A program made the translations under genes and the position numbers. 64,000 bases of DNA. Origin: JADGNF01 sp964582085. Its GTDB lineage: Archaea; Thermoproteota; Bathyarchaeia; Bathyarchaeales; Bathycorpusculaceae. Every line of letters begins with the position of its first letter. Position 1 is the stretch's first letter. Shown here piece after piece: positions 1-7,895 of this stretch. Where the stretch lies: NCBI GenBank assembly GCA_964582085.1, contig CAZOPV010000017.1, forward strand, positions 94,563-158,562. Reading direction: 5' to 3'. The notes beneath the pieces were generated by a model, which was not told where the DNA came from, did not search any database, and saw nothing but the letters and a program-made list of their open reading frames with translations.

Positions 1-121
1 GATGAATATTTGGCGTCCTTCCCTTGGAAACGATATACATGTCTACCGCGTATTTAGTGATTATATGGATCAATTTTTTGATACAACCTCCGAGTATCTT
101 GACTGGATGTACCAGCGGTAG
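1..121 (+). CDS. 3' end of an unidentified gene (partial)
   Basis: An open frame enters from the left edge and stops at the TAG at 119-121. About 39 residues are visible from the ATG at position 2, rich in aromatic and acidic residues (ending EYLDWMYQR). It may be an internal part of a longer protein or a small ORF. I do not recognise the family. It lies 86 bases before the MBL hydrolase gene on the same strand. Confidence 0.35.
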   Translation, partial: MNIWRPSLGNDIHVYRVFSDYMDQFFDTTSEYLDWMYQR

Positions 122-207
122 CATCAATGAACGTTGCTTGGGTTGAGGTTAATAACAAAAGATTCTTTAAAATTGTCTTTCATAGTATTAGCTGTTGAGG
201 AGTTGTC

Positions 208-906
208 ATGTCAGTCACTAAAGTTCCAGAGAAAAACACCGTCTTTTTTGTTTGGATAAATAATTATGCAGGGTTACTCTTAAAAACACCCTCTAAAACC
301 TTACTCATAGATCCTGTAGAGATCAAAGCACGAAATTTTACTCAAGTTGACGCAATCCTGATATCTCATGAACACTACGATCATCTCGACCAAAGACTGG
401 TTGCCGAACTGCAAAAGGCAACATCATGCCTTGTAATTGCCGACTCAACATCTTTTCGTTCTCTGAGGAACATTCTGCCTCCTGAAAAGCTGAGAGAAAT
501 TCAAACAGGCGAACAAACAAAAATCGGAGAAGTCGTCATCAAAGCCGAAAAAGCCAAACATCCAGCTGCGACGCCTGTAACATTTATTATTACAAGCGAA
601 GACGGAGTCAAAATATGGCACACCTCTGACAGCGCACCATACCCAGAAATGGCGACCATAGCACAGAAGGAACAGCTAGACGTTGTTTTCTGCACCGTGG
701 GCATAGCACCAGGGGCATCCGCTGAAACAGGTTTTGAAATTGCTTGGCTAACTAAACCCAAAGTTGCAGTTCCTTATCATTCGAACACTGTGGTTAACCA
801 GAAAAAATTTGCTGAAACGCTTAAGCGAGAATTGCCAAAAACCACTTGTTTGATTCCTGAAATAAACAAGATATATCAGATTTCAAAAGGGGAAAAGAAA
901 ACATGA
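208..906 (+). CDS. MBL-fold metal-dependent hydrolase (UPF0173-like)
   Basis: A 232-aa protein of the metallo-beta-lactamase superfamily. The metal motif HxHxDH is HEHYDH at residues 54-59. Further likely metal ligands are His118, His138/Asp141 and His191, the usual spacing for small UPF0173/Lactamase_B_3 hydrolases. The substrate cannot be told from sequence. A GAGGAG ribosome site precedes the ATG by about 6 bases. The stop overlaps the start of pyrE (ATGA at 903-906), so the two are probably translated together, but a pathway link to pyrimidines is only suggested by that coupling. Confidence 0.85.
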   Translation: MSVTKVPEKNTVFFVWINNYAGLLLKTPSKTLLIDPVEIKARNFTQVDAILISHEHYDHLDQRLVAELQKATSCLVIADSTSFRSLRNILPPEKLREIQTGEQTKIGEVVIKAEKAKHPAATPVTFIITSEDGVKIWHTSDSAPYPEMATIAQKEQLDVVFCTVGIAPGASAETGFEIAWLTKPKVAVPYHSNTVVNQKKFAETLKRELPKTTCLIPEINKIYQISKGEKKT

Positions 907-1517
907 ACGAACCAAAAAAAATGGAAATTGCTAAAATTCTCAACAAACTTGGCGCTCTGCAATTTGGAATTTTTAAGCTTACAAGTGGTAAGACCAGCCC
1001 CTATTATATTGACCTTCGGGTTATCCCAAGTTTTCCAGATGTATTTCAAGACATATGCAACTTCTGTGCACATTCAATAGCCATGGAAGTGGGAATTAAA
1101 AATTTTGACAGAATCGCAGGTATACCTATAGCTGGCATACCGTTTGCTTCGCAGGTTGCTTTTGAATTAAAAAAACCCTTCCTTTACTCTCGCCAAGCAC
1201 CTAAGCTTCATGGCAGAGAAAGAAGAGTGGAGGGCGTCTTGGTTTCAGGAGACCGCGTTCTTATTGTTGATGATTTGGTGACCACAGGTTTAACCATACA
1301 AAAAGCAGCGGAAGCAGTACGTTCGGAGGGAGGAGTAGTGACGGATGCCGTGGCTTTTTTGGACAGAGAAGAAGGGGGCAAAGAAAAACTAGAAAAAGAA
1401 GGAATAAAATTGCACACGCTTCTTAGAATCAGTGAAATCGCAAACACACTATATGAGATGGGCGCCATTGACGAGGAAAATCTAAAAATAATCAAAAAAC
1501 AAATTAAGAAGAATTAA
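903..1517 (+). CDS. pyrE: Orotate phosphoribosyltransferase
   Basis: A 204-aa type I phosphoribosyltransferase that makes orotidine 5'-phosphate from orotate and PRPP in de novo UMP synthesis. The PRPP-binding motif VLIVDDLVTTGLT covers residues 119-131. The N-terminal segment LTSGKTSPYYIDLR (residues 26-39) is the OPRTase signature. Length is normal for the family. Its ATG overlaps the stop of the upstream MBL hydrolase. It converges on the TBP gene with an 11-base gap. Confidence 0.95.
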   Translation: MNEPKKMEIAKILNKLGALQFGIFKLTSGKTSPYYIDLRVIPSFPDVFQDICNFCAHSIAMEVGIKNFDRIAGIPIAGIPFASQVAFELKKPFLYSRQAPKLHGRERRVEGVLVSGDRVLIVDDLVTTGLTIQKAAEAVRSEGGVVTDAVAFLDREEGGKEKLEKEGIKLHTLLRISEIANTLYEMGAIDEENLKIIKKQIKKN

Positions 1518-1528
1518 AAATCAGTTGG

Positions 1529-2089
1529 CTAATCATAAAAAATTAGATTTTGCGTTTCCAGCAGCTGATGCAGTTTAGCTACTGCATCATAAACGTCTTC
1601 TTCCTTTTTGGCGCCTGTACAAACAAGTTTACCACTAGCAAATAGCAAAATTACCACCTTTGGTTCATCCATACGGTAGATTAGCCCCGGGAACTGTTCA
1701 GGTTCATACATAGTTTTCCCAAGAGTGTACGCGGCTTTTTCTAAGTCAATCAAGCCGCCTAGGCTTGCAGAAGACACAATATTTTGTATTTTCAGTTCAG
1801 GTTTACTTATAATTATTATGCCGCCTTTTTTTAGTTCCTTGATAACTTTCATAACTGCCCGGCGAGCTTCCTTCTCAGATTTAGCGCCGGTGCACACCAT
1901 TTTTCCAGAATTGAAAATTAAAGTTGCAGTTTTAGGTCGTTTTAGTCGGAAAACAAGCCCTGGAAACTGTTCAGGTCGATATTCCACGCCAGGGTAGCTC
2001 TTCACAACTGCGTTTAAATCCACCTTCTGGTTCAGAGTAGCGGAGGCGACAACGTTTTCAATACTTATATTGGCTTTGACTTTAGTCAA
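1529..2089 (-). CDS. tbp: TATA-box binding protein
   Basis: A 186-aa archaeal TBP, the general transcription factor that recognises the TATA box and recruits TFB. It shows the diagnostic imperfect direct repeat: residues about 6-95 and 96-186 both contain EQFPGL(V/I)(F/Y)R followed by a GK(M/L)VCTGAK stretch. Length matches the family. The gene has its own TATA element upstream (2129-2138 on the opposite strand). It marks the window as archaeal. Confidence 0.97.
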   Translation of the reverse strand: MTKVKANISIENVVASATLNQKVDLNAVVKSYPGVEYRPEQFPGLVFRLKRPKTATLIFNSGKMVCTGAKSEKEARRAVMKVIKELKKGGIIIISKPELKIQNIVSSASLGGLIDLEKAAYTLGKTMYEPEQFPGLIYRMDEPKVVILLFASGKLVCTGAKKEEDVYDAVAKLHQLLETQNLIFYD

Positions 2090-2128
2090 TAATGTTACTT
2101 CTCCCTGAACTTTATTAAATCGGTTTTC

Positions 2129-2138
2129 TTTATAAATA
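2129..2138 (-). promoter_or_regulatory. TATA box of the TBP gene
   Basis: Read on the minus strand the sequence is TATTTATAAA, a near-consensus archaeal TATA element about 40 bases upstream of the TBP start codon. It sits between the TBP start and the stop codon of the signal peptidase gene, so TBP seems to have its own promoter. Confidence 0.6.
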
Positions 2139-2146
2139 CATCTACA

Positions 2147-2803
2147 TTAGCCTTGTTGAGGCGTCTTTTTGGTCAAATGTTTTTTGTGTTTGCAAATAGG
2201 AATTATGAATTCGACTATTATGAGAATAACGATGAGGGCTAAGATTATGGGTATAACTAAGTGATTATTTCTTACTCCGAGAATGCCTTGCATGAAAATG
2301 GCGATGTTTCCAACCCAAGGGATACGCATGACGACTTTGCCGATGATCATGCCGGGTGGGATTGGACTTGGAGCCCATGCGTCGTATTCTGCTGGACTGG
2401 GTGTTGCGGGCCATTTATTCCAGCCATTAGCGTCTCCTTTGGTGTAGAAGTACCATGTGCCGTTGATTTGCTCTTTAGCCACTATCCTGTGGACGATTGG
2501 TACGTCTGAGGAGTATATGTGATAAACTATTATGTCGCTGTTTGGATAGTTGGCATTGAGGTCTTCAGGGTTTACTGATTGAATTACTATTATGTCGCCG
2601 ACTTGTATGGTTCGATCAAAAGGGTGCGTCCACTCATGCCCTGGTCCCGTATAGCCTATCGCCATGCTTGGAGTGGTAACTACACGGATTAACCCTGCGA
2701 TTTCAGCTATAAAAAACCCCAAGACGATAAGTAAAAGGGCAAATATCAAAACGGCTGTTTTGAGATACTCGTTTTTCCAGAGACTTTTGAATGTTTTTGT
2801 CAC
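2147..2803 (-). CDS. Signal peptidase I (Sec11-type)
   Basis: A 218-aa membrane protease that removes signal peptides from exported proteins. An N-terminal membrane segment (residues about 16-40) leads to the catalytic Ser46 in TPSM. His105 in VHRIVA fits the Ser-His catalytic pair of the archaeal/ER branch (S26B), in place of the bacterial Ser-Lys dyad. The conserved YTKGDAN box follows. A second hydrophobic helix (about 178-206) and a lysine-rich tail close the protein. It is transcribed in the same direction as TBP, but TBP has a promoter in between. Confidence 0.9.
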   Translation of the reverse strand: MTKTFKSLWKNEYLKTAVLIFALLLIVLGFFIAEIAGLIRVVTTPSMAIGYTGPGHEWTHPFDRTIQVGDIIVIQSVNPEDLNANYPNSDIIVYHIYSSDVPIVHRIVAKEQINGTWYFYTKGDANGWNKWPATPSPAEYDAWAPSPIPPGMIIGKVVMRIPWVGNIAIFMQGILGVRNNHLVIPIILALIVILIIVEFIIPICKHKKHLTKKTPQQG

Positions 2804-2970
2804 GGTGGCTTCCTGCTGATTTTGCTGATAAGTTCTTGTTCCAAGTAGCTTTTGATGTTTTAAAACTTACCGCCGATATAAAAACAAAAAAATGGGAAGG
2901 AGATTTTAGGGAAAAGCGTAATATTGTCAAGCGTTAGAGGTGAAGGTCTATCTGAGAGTTGTTGCGGCGC

Positions 2971-3141
2971 TCAGATTTTCTTTTTGCTTAAGACTTCTCG
3001 GAATGTCGTCTTACATTTGGGACATTCAAAGAGACCTATTTCAAGTTGCATGCGTTTACCTGATTTATCAGGTCGCCCAGCCATTTTCCAAGTCTTTTTT
3101 GCTTTTGAAACGTCGGTTCCACATTTTGAACATTTAGCCAT
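2971..3141 (-). CDS. Small two-CxxC zinc-ribbon protein
   Basis: A 56-aa protein found by reading the minus strand. It starts MAKCSKCG and carries a second knuckle ECPKCK, so Cys4, Cys7, Cys40 and Cys43 form a treble-clef or zinc-ribbon site. It is otherwise very basic (ends SKKKI), which suggests nucleic-acid or ribosome contact. A strong GGAGG ribosome site lies 7 bases upstream of the ATG. Small proteins of this look recur as hypothetical zinc-ribbon proteins in Thermoproteota; its function is unknown to me. Confidence 0.75.
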   Translation of the reverse strand: MAKCSKCGTDVSKAKKTWKMAGRPDKSGKRMQLEIGLFECPKCKTTFREVLSKKKI

Positions 3142-3371
3142 CTAGTTTCCTCCATAAGGTGACTTAGTTATGGTTTCTTATGATATGGCGAATAAAAGAT
3201 TTGCCATTACATTTGCATACAAAATCTACATTAAATAAGCATAGTTAGACATTTTTGTGTCAATAAACATTGAGAACCATTGGAGCCGATAAAACATAAA
3301 GTAAGCAGAATATAATCAAAACGTGCAATTTCTCATTATGAACATAACGGAGAAGAAAAATGGTTGTAGAG

Positions 3372-4409
3372 CTAAGCTACTGTTGTTGGATTAATAAAAC
3401 CTAAGGTTGTTGCTAAAAACAGCAGATAAATGAACAAAAATATTGCCCCTTCCTTCCAACTTATTTTCTCTCTTGATAGGAAATACCAGAAAAACAAGTT
3501 GATGATAATTGAGAAAATAACTAGGTTTTGGAAGACGTTCATGTTCATAATTATAGGTGCACCAACCAGTTGAGGAACAAAAAAGGTTATCCCTAATATC
3601 AATGTGGTATTGATGAAACTAGCGCCTATGAGATTACCGAAGGCTAAATCAGAATGCCCACGTAAAACAGATTTCAAGCTGACTGTTAATTCAGGAAGAC
3701 TTGTACCGAAGGCAATTATGGTTGCGCCGATAACTGTTTGAGGCACACCCACACTTTCAGCTATAGCCACAGCTGAATCCACCAAGAAATTTGCGCTTAA
3801 AACAACACCTAATGCTCCGCCTATCGTAAAAGCCACGTAACGTTTCAGTTTCTTTTTTTCTTGAGGATCAGGTTCACCATTTTCAGAGGGAAGGCGCACT
3901 TTTGACATGACATACATGTAACCAGCAAAAATTAGCAGAAGAATTAACCCCACTGCCCATGTGGCTGTGGCTATGTAAATTAAGATCAACGGAACCACTG
4001 AAGATACGAAGAGACCAAAGTATATATTGCTTAGTTCAGACTTAGAGAGACTGGGCATAACGTTAAGTTCAACACGTTTCTCACGTCCAAACTTACGCGG
4101 CCGAATGTAAACAAGCAATGCGGACAAGCCAATAACGCAGCTTATGTTGAAAATGTTTGATCCCAGCACGTTTCCAACGGAAAGGGCTGCGCCGTCTGTT
4201 GACGCCGCAATCACTGCAACGGTTAATTCGGGTAAAGTTGTGGACATCGCAATTAATGTAAAGCCTATGGATGTTTTTCCGAGTTGTGATATGGCAGAAA
4301 CTTTGAGGGCATTAGTTATTGCTAAATTGCTAGCCCAATTCAAAGCGAGGAAAGAGAAGCCTATAACAACCAAGTTTAGCAGTAAATCTGCAAAGAGCGA
4401 CTGCACCAT
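3372..4409 (-). CDS. Sodium/calcium exchanger family protein (CaCA)
   Basis: A 345-aa membrane antiporter of the CaCA family with about ten hydrophobic segments. Both alpha-repeats are visible. The first (residues about 52-92) has TTLPELTVA followed by GNVLGSNIFNI. The second (about 232-275) has GTSLPELTVS followed by GNLIGASFIN. The acidic residue in each PEL motif is the ion-binding position in this family. A charged cytoplasmic loop separates the halves. It probably exports Ca2+ or exchanges other cations for Na+/H+. It neighbours an MscS channel on the same strand. Confidence 0.88.
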   Translation of the reverse strand: MVQSLFADLLLNLVVIGFSFLALNWASNLAITNALKVSAISQLGKTSIGFTLIAMSTTLPELTVAVIAASTDGAALSVGNVLGSNIFNISCVIGLSALLVYIRPRKFGREKRVELNVMPSLSKSELSNIYFGLFVSSVVPLILIYIATATWAVGLILLLIFAGYMYVMSKVRLPSENGEPDPQEKKKLKRYVAFTIGGALGVVLSANFLVDSAVAIAESVGVPQTVIGATIIAFGTSLPELTVSLKSVLRGHSDLAFGNLIGASFINTTLILGITFFVPQLVGAPIIMNMNVFQNLVIFSIIINLFFWYFLSREKISWKEGAIFLFIYLLFLATTLGFINPTTVA

Positions 4410-4555
4410 ACATCTTTCCTCTTATTAACTATATTTTCAACATTAACTGTCGAATGAATGGCGTTGTTGAATAAATATAAGTATTTCCACCCATTTAACG
4501 TAATTCTCTGGTGGAATTAAGTGGTTAAACAAATCTTTTTTGTTTTATTTGTAAT

Positions 4556-5683
4556 TTACGCTTTTTGATGTAACGGAACGTTTTCAGAGTTTGCTTTAAG
4601 GTAAATTGTCTGTGTTGGGAAAGCCATTTCTATGCCCTCTTTTTCAAAAGCATCTTTAATTGCGAAGTTAATTTTTTGTTGCGTATCCATGTATTCTCTG
4701 TATCCAGGCACTTTCATGTAGTATACTACTTCAAAGATCAAGCTAAAATCTCCGAAGCGGGCGAAGTGCACCCGATCTAGTTCTGCTATGTCTATATCAT
4801 TGATGATTTTGGTAACTATCTCTATGATCCGTTTTAATTTATTGGAGGGTGTACTGTACACGACGCCGAAATTGAAGGTTATCCTTCTTTTGTCGAGTCT
4901 TTTGAAATTTCTAATACGTGTTGATGTAAGTTCCTTGTTTGAAATTATTAACTCTTCGCCCTGGAGAAGTTTTATACGTGTGGATCTCACGCCAATGTTG
5001 GTTACGGTCCCGCTGTGCTCACCTATAACTACAAAATCGCCAATTTCAAAGGGATGATCAAAATAAATTGAGAACGCGCTGAAAACATCACTCAGCGTAT
5101 TTTGTACTGCTAATGCTATTGCGATACCACCAACGCCTAAACCAACAATAACTCCAGAGAGGTCAATTTTGAAAACGTATAAAATCACCAAAAAGGACAT
5201 TACATATACAACTAACTGTACTGCTTTCTTTAGAATAAACATAAGATGATTATTTTTTCCTTTTTCATAGCCAACTTGTCTGGTGGCATACCAATCAATT
5301 AGAACATTAGCTACTCTAGTTATTGCAAAAGCTACCAGCAGAATTTGAACAACTGAGAAAATTTGAGCTAACTCTACTTCATAGGGAGCTATAAAAGACA
5401 AAGATGTTAAAGCATAATAGATGCCTATGGTTATTATCAAAAGAAGAATCATTGTCCTTATGCTTTTGAGTATTTCATCATCAAGATTTGTTTTTGTTTT
5501 TTGCGCCCATCTGGAAAAGTGATGACTGAAAACATAGTAAATTACCCATCCCACCGTAGCAGTCACGCCAAATAAGAGTATGGCAACAATGATTTCGCTA
5601 GTTAACGGGTTTATTGGGAGCAATTGTTGAAGTATCTCCGAAAGATTCGCCATAGGCACTATTCCTAGGGTTTTAGTAAACAA
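4556..5683 (-). CDS. Mechanosensitive ion channel (MscS family)
   Basis: A 375-aa MscS-type channel that opens on hypo-osmotic shock. Four to five N-terminal membrane helices (residues about 20-190) end in the pore helix, with GVIVGLGVGGIAIALAVQNTLSDVFSAF, cited here as the family's Gly/Ala-rich TM3. The soluble beta domain follows with DHPFEIGDFV and the motif GTVTNIGVRSTRI. Length is in the usual range for small archaeal MscS proteins. A TATA-like element (TATTTATAAG on the minus strand near 5724-5733) precedes the start by about 40 bases. The neighbours suggest an osmotic-stress context: a cation exchanger on one side and glucosylglycerate synthesis on the other. Confidence 0.9.
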   Translation of the reverse strand: MFTKTLGIVPMANLSEILQQLLPINPLTSEIIVAILLFGVTATVGWVIYYVFSHHFSRWAQKTKTNLDDEILKSIRTMILLLIITIGIYYALTSLSFIAPYEVELAQIFSVVQILLVAFAITRVANVLIDWYATRQVGYEKGKNNHLMFILKKAVQLVVYVMSFLVILYVFKIDLSGVIVGLGVGGIAIALAVQNTLSDVFSAFSIYFDHPFEIGDFVVIGEHSGTVTNIGVRSTRIKLLQGEELIISNKELTSTRIRNFKRLDKRRITFNFGVVYSTPSNKLKRIIEIVTKIINDIDIAELDRVHFARFGDFSLIFEVVYYMKVPGYREYMDTQQKINFAIKDAFEKEGIEMAFPTQTIYLKANSENVPLHQKA

Positions 5684-5873
5684 TTAAGCCGTAGATTTAC
5701 CGCAATAAGTACTGGGGAATACTTATAAATATTATTATCACGTATTTTTAGCTAAACGCGCTAATAAAAATCAACAAAATTCTTTCAAAGAGAATTAACA
5801 CCTAATTTGTTGACGGGGGTGAATAATAATAGATCTTGAGCAAGGAAAAATAACGAGAATTCACGATTTCTGT

Positions 5874-7013
5874 ATGAATTTTGACCACCTTAAAGCCCAA
5901 ATGTTAGCCTTGAAAAACAAATACCCCGCAGGGGTTATAATTCCCTTGCATGAAAACGACCTAAAAAATCAGGTTTTACAAAAAATTTTTGAAGGCTTAA
6001 ATGAATGCATATATCTGAAAAAAGTGTACATAGCCCTCTCAGCTAACGAGCCAAATTATCAAAAAACCTTACAGTTGACAGAAAAGTTTGAAGTGCCCTG
6101 TGAAGTTGTTTGGTGCAACAAGCCGCAGGTTTTAGAGATCTTAGATGAGCTACAAAGTAAAGGACTGGACGTTTCAGCGTCGTATGGAAAGGGCAGAGAT
6201 CTCTGGTTGGCGATTGGAATTGCTTCGCTTGAATTGTTTGCATTCGCGGTGCATGATGCAGACATACTCTCTTATTCAGGTATGTTGCCTACTAAACTGT
6301 TGTACACTGTTGTTGAGCCAAGATTGGATTTTTGGTTTTCAAAAGGTTACTATGCTCGAATTAACCTTGATACTAAAAGGATGTACGGTCGGATCTACAG
6401 GTTGTTTATAAATCCCTTGCTTGCGGCGTTACAGAAGAAGCTTGGTCACAAATCGACTTTTATTCGCTATATACAGTCATTCAGGTATCCGCTTTCTGGG
6501 GAAATAGCAATATACAGCGATTTAGCTTTAAACCTGCGAATTCCTGCAGACTGGGGTCTAGAGATAGGAACACTTGCTGAGCTCTACAGGAATGTCTCAA
6601 ATAAACGCATCTGTGAGGTGGATTTGGGCTTTTTTGATCATAAACATAAACCCATTAGCCCTGATGCGTTGCTTAAAACAGCTGAAGACAGTTTCATCAC
6701 TTTGCTGAGAACGTTAACTGAAACTGAAGGAATAGATATTTCAGAGGCTTTCTTGCTCAGTCTACAAGTTACGTATCGGCGGTTTGCACAAGACAGAGTC
6801 CGCCAATACCACGCGGACAACATTTGTAATTCTCTGCCTTTCGATAGGCATGAAGAAGAAACCAGTGTTGATGCTTTATCTGAGGTGATAACGCAAGCAG
6901 GTAAGAGTTATCTACAAAAGCCAACTGCCAACCAACTTCCTGATTGGCTAAGGGTGATTTCCGCTATGCCCAACGCAAGAGAACGTCTCAAAAAGGCAGC
7001 CATAGAAAGGTAA
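5874..7013 (+). CDS. gpgS: Glucosyl-3-phosphoglycerate synthase (GT81-like)
   Basis: A 379-aa family-2-like glycosyltransferase. A GT-A fold start (GVIIPLHENDL, residues 20-30) leads to the metal-binding DxD-type motif HDADI at 127-131. Downstream blocks include MYGRIYRLFINPLL and GEIAIYSDLALNLRIPADWG (20 residues), matching archaeal GpgS/MpgS-type enzymes that join a nucleotide sugar to 3-phosphoglycerate. The next gene, 4 bases away, is a mannosyl/glucosyl-3-phosphoglycerate phosphatase. The pair would make the compatible solute glucosylglycerate (or mannosylglycerate); the exact sugar is an inference. Confidence 0.8.
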   Translation: MNFDHLKAQMLALKNKYPAGVIIPLHENDLKNQVLQKIFEGLNECIYLKKVYIALSANEPNYQKTLQLTEKFEVPCEVVWCNKPQVLEILDELQSKGLDVSASYGKGRDLWLAIGIASLELFAFAVHDADILSYSGMLPTKLLYTVVEPRLDFWFSKGYYARINLDTKRMYGRIYRLFINPLLAALQKKLGHKSTFIRYIQSFRYPLSGEIAIYSDLALNLRIPADWGLEIGTLAELYRNVSNKRICEVDLGFFDHKHKPISPDALLKTAEDSFITLLRTLTETEGIDISEAFLLSLQVTYRRFAQDRVRQYHADNICNSLPFDRHEEETSVDALSEVITQAGKSYLQKPTANQLPDWLRVISAMPNARERLKKAAIER

Positions 7014-7017
7014 ATGC

Positions 7018-7821
7018 ATGAAAACAGTTGTGTTTACGGACCTTGACGGCACAGTTCTAGACGAAAATTACAGTTTCCAAAATGTGAAACCCATAATTGA
7101 CCAGTTGCTATCGTTTAAGGTTGCTGTTGTGATTTGCAGTAGCAAAACAAGGAAAGAAATTGAGTTTTATCGTAAATCACTCCACTTAAGTGACCCATTT
7201 ATTTCGGAAAATGGCGGAGCAGTTTTTATGCCTAAAAACTACTTTGAAGGATCAGCTACCTTCAATAAAAAAACAAAAAAATACAACATAATAGAGTTAG
7301 GTTTACCCTATTTAGAATTAAGAAAAAAACTTCGAAACATCAGCTTCAGAACAGGGTGTAAACTTATTGGTTTTGGGGACATGACTGTTGAAGAAGTTTC
7401 CCATGAAAATGGTCTGCGGGTAGAGTTAGCTGCGCTGGCAAAGCAAAGGGAATATGATGAACCCTTTCGAATGATAAGTTGCGATGAAAAGAAGTTACTG
7501 GAGGCGGCAGAAGATGAGGGGGTTGAAGTAACAAAGGGTGATCGTTACTACCATCTAAAAGGGAAACACAACAAAGGAACCGCTGTTGTAAAATTAAAAG
7601 AGTTGTATGTTGAGAAATTTTCACAAGTTCTGACGGTGGGAGTGGGAAATAGCGCCAACGACTTATCCATGTTGAAGGTTGTAGATTTACCATTTTTTAG
7701 AGAAAAAAGAGAACCGTTAGGTGAGGTTTGGAAAAAAATCTTAGATTCAGTGGCTGACGAAAACATTGAGAGGCAAAAGTTCACAGAGCGTGGTTCTTGG
7801 ATAGGGAGCCCATTCGGCTAA
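7018..7821 (+). CDS. Glucosyl-/mannosyl-3-phosphoglycerate phosphatase (HAD)
   Basis: A 267-aa HAD-superfamily phosphatase of the MPGP (Cof-like, type IIB cap) group. Motif I is TDLDGT at residues 7-12 with nucleophile Asp8. Motif II serine is in VVICSSKT. Motif IV is GVGNSANDLSML near 207-218. SENGG, typical of MPGP enzymes, is also present. It would dephosphorylate the product of the gene 4 bases upstream, giving glucosyl- or mannosylglycerate. Co-translation is likely. Confidence 0.85.
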   Translation: MKTVVFTDLDGTVLDENYSFQNVKPIIDQLLSFKVAVVICSSKTRKEIEFYRKSLHLSDPFISENGGAVFMPKNYFEGSATFNKKTKKYNIIELGLPYLELRKKLRNISFRTGCKLIGFGDMTVEEVSHENGLRVELAALAKQREYDEPFRMISCDEKKLLEAAEDEGVEVTKGDRYYHLKGKHNKGTAVVKLKELYVEKFSQVLTVGVGNSANDLSMLKVVDLPFFREKREPLGEVWKKILDSVADENIERQKFTERGSWIGSPFG

Positions 7822-7895
7822 CTTGAGAAGACAAACAGTCTTGCTTGACTGTAGAGTCGTTTTTTGAGATAGTTAGAACTGAAGGCGGGTTAAAG

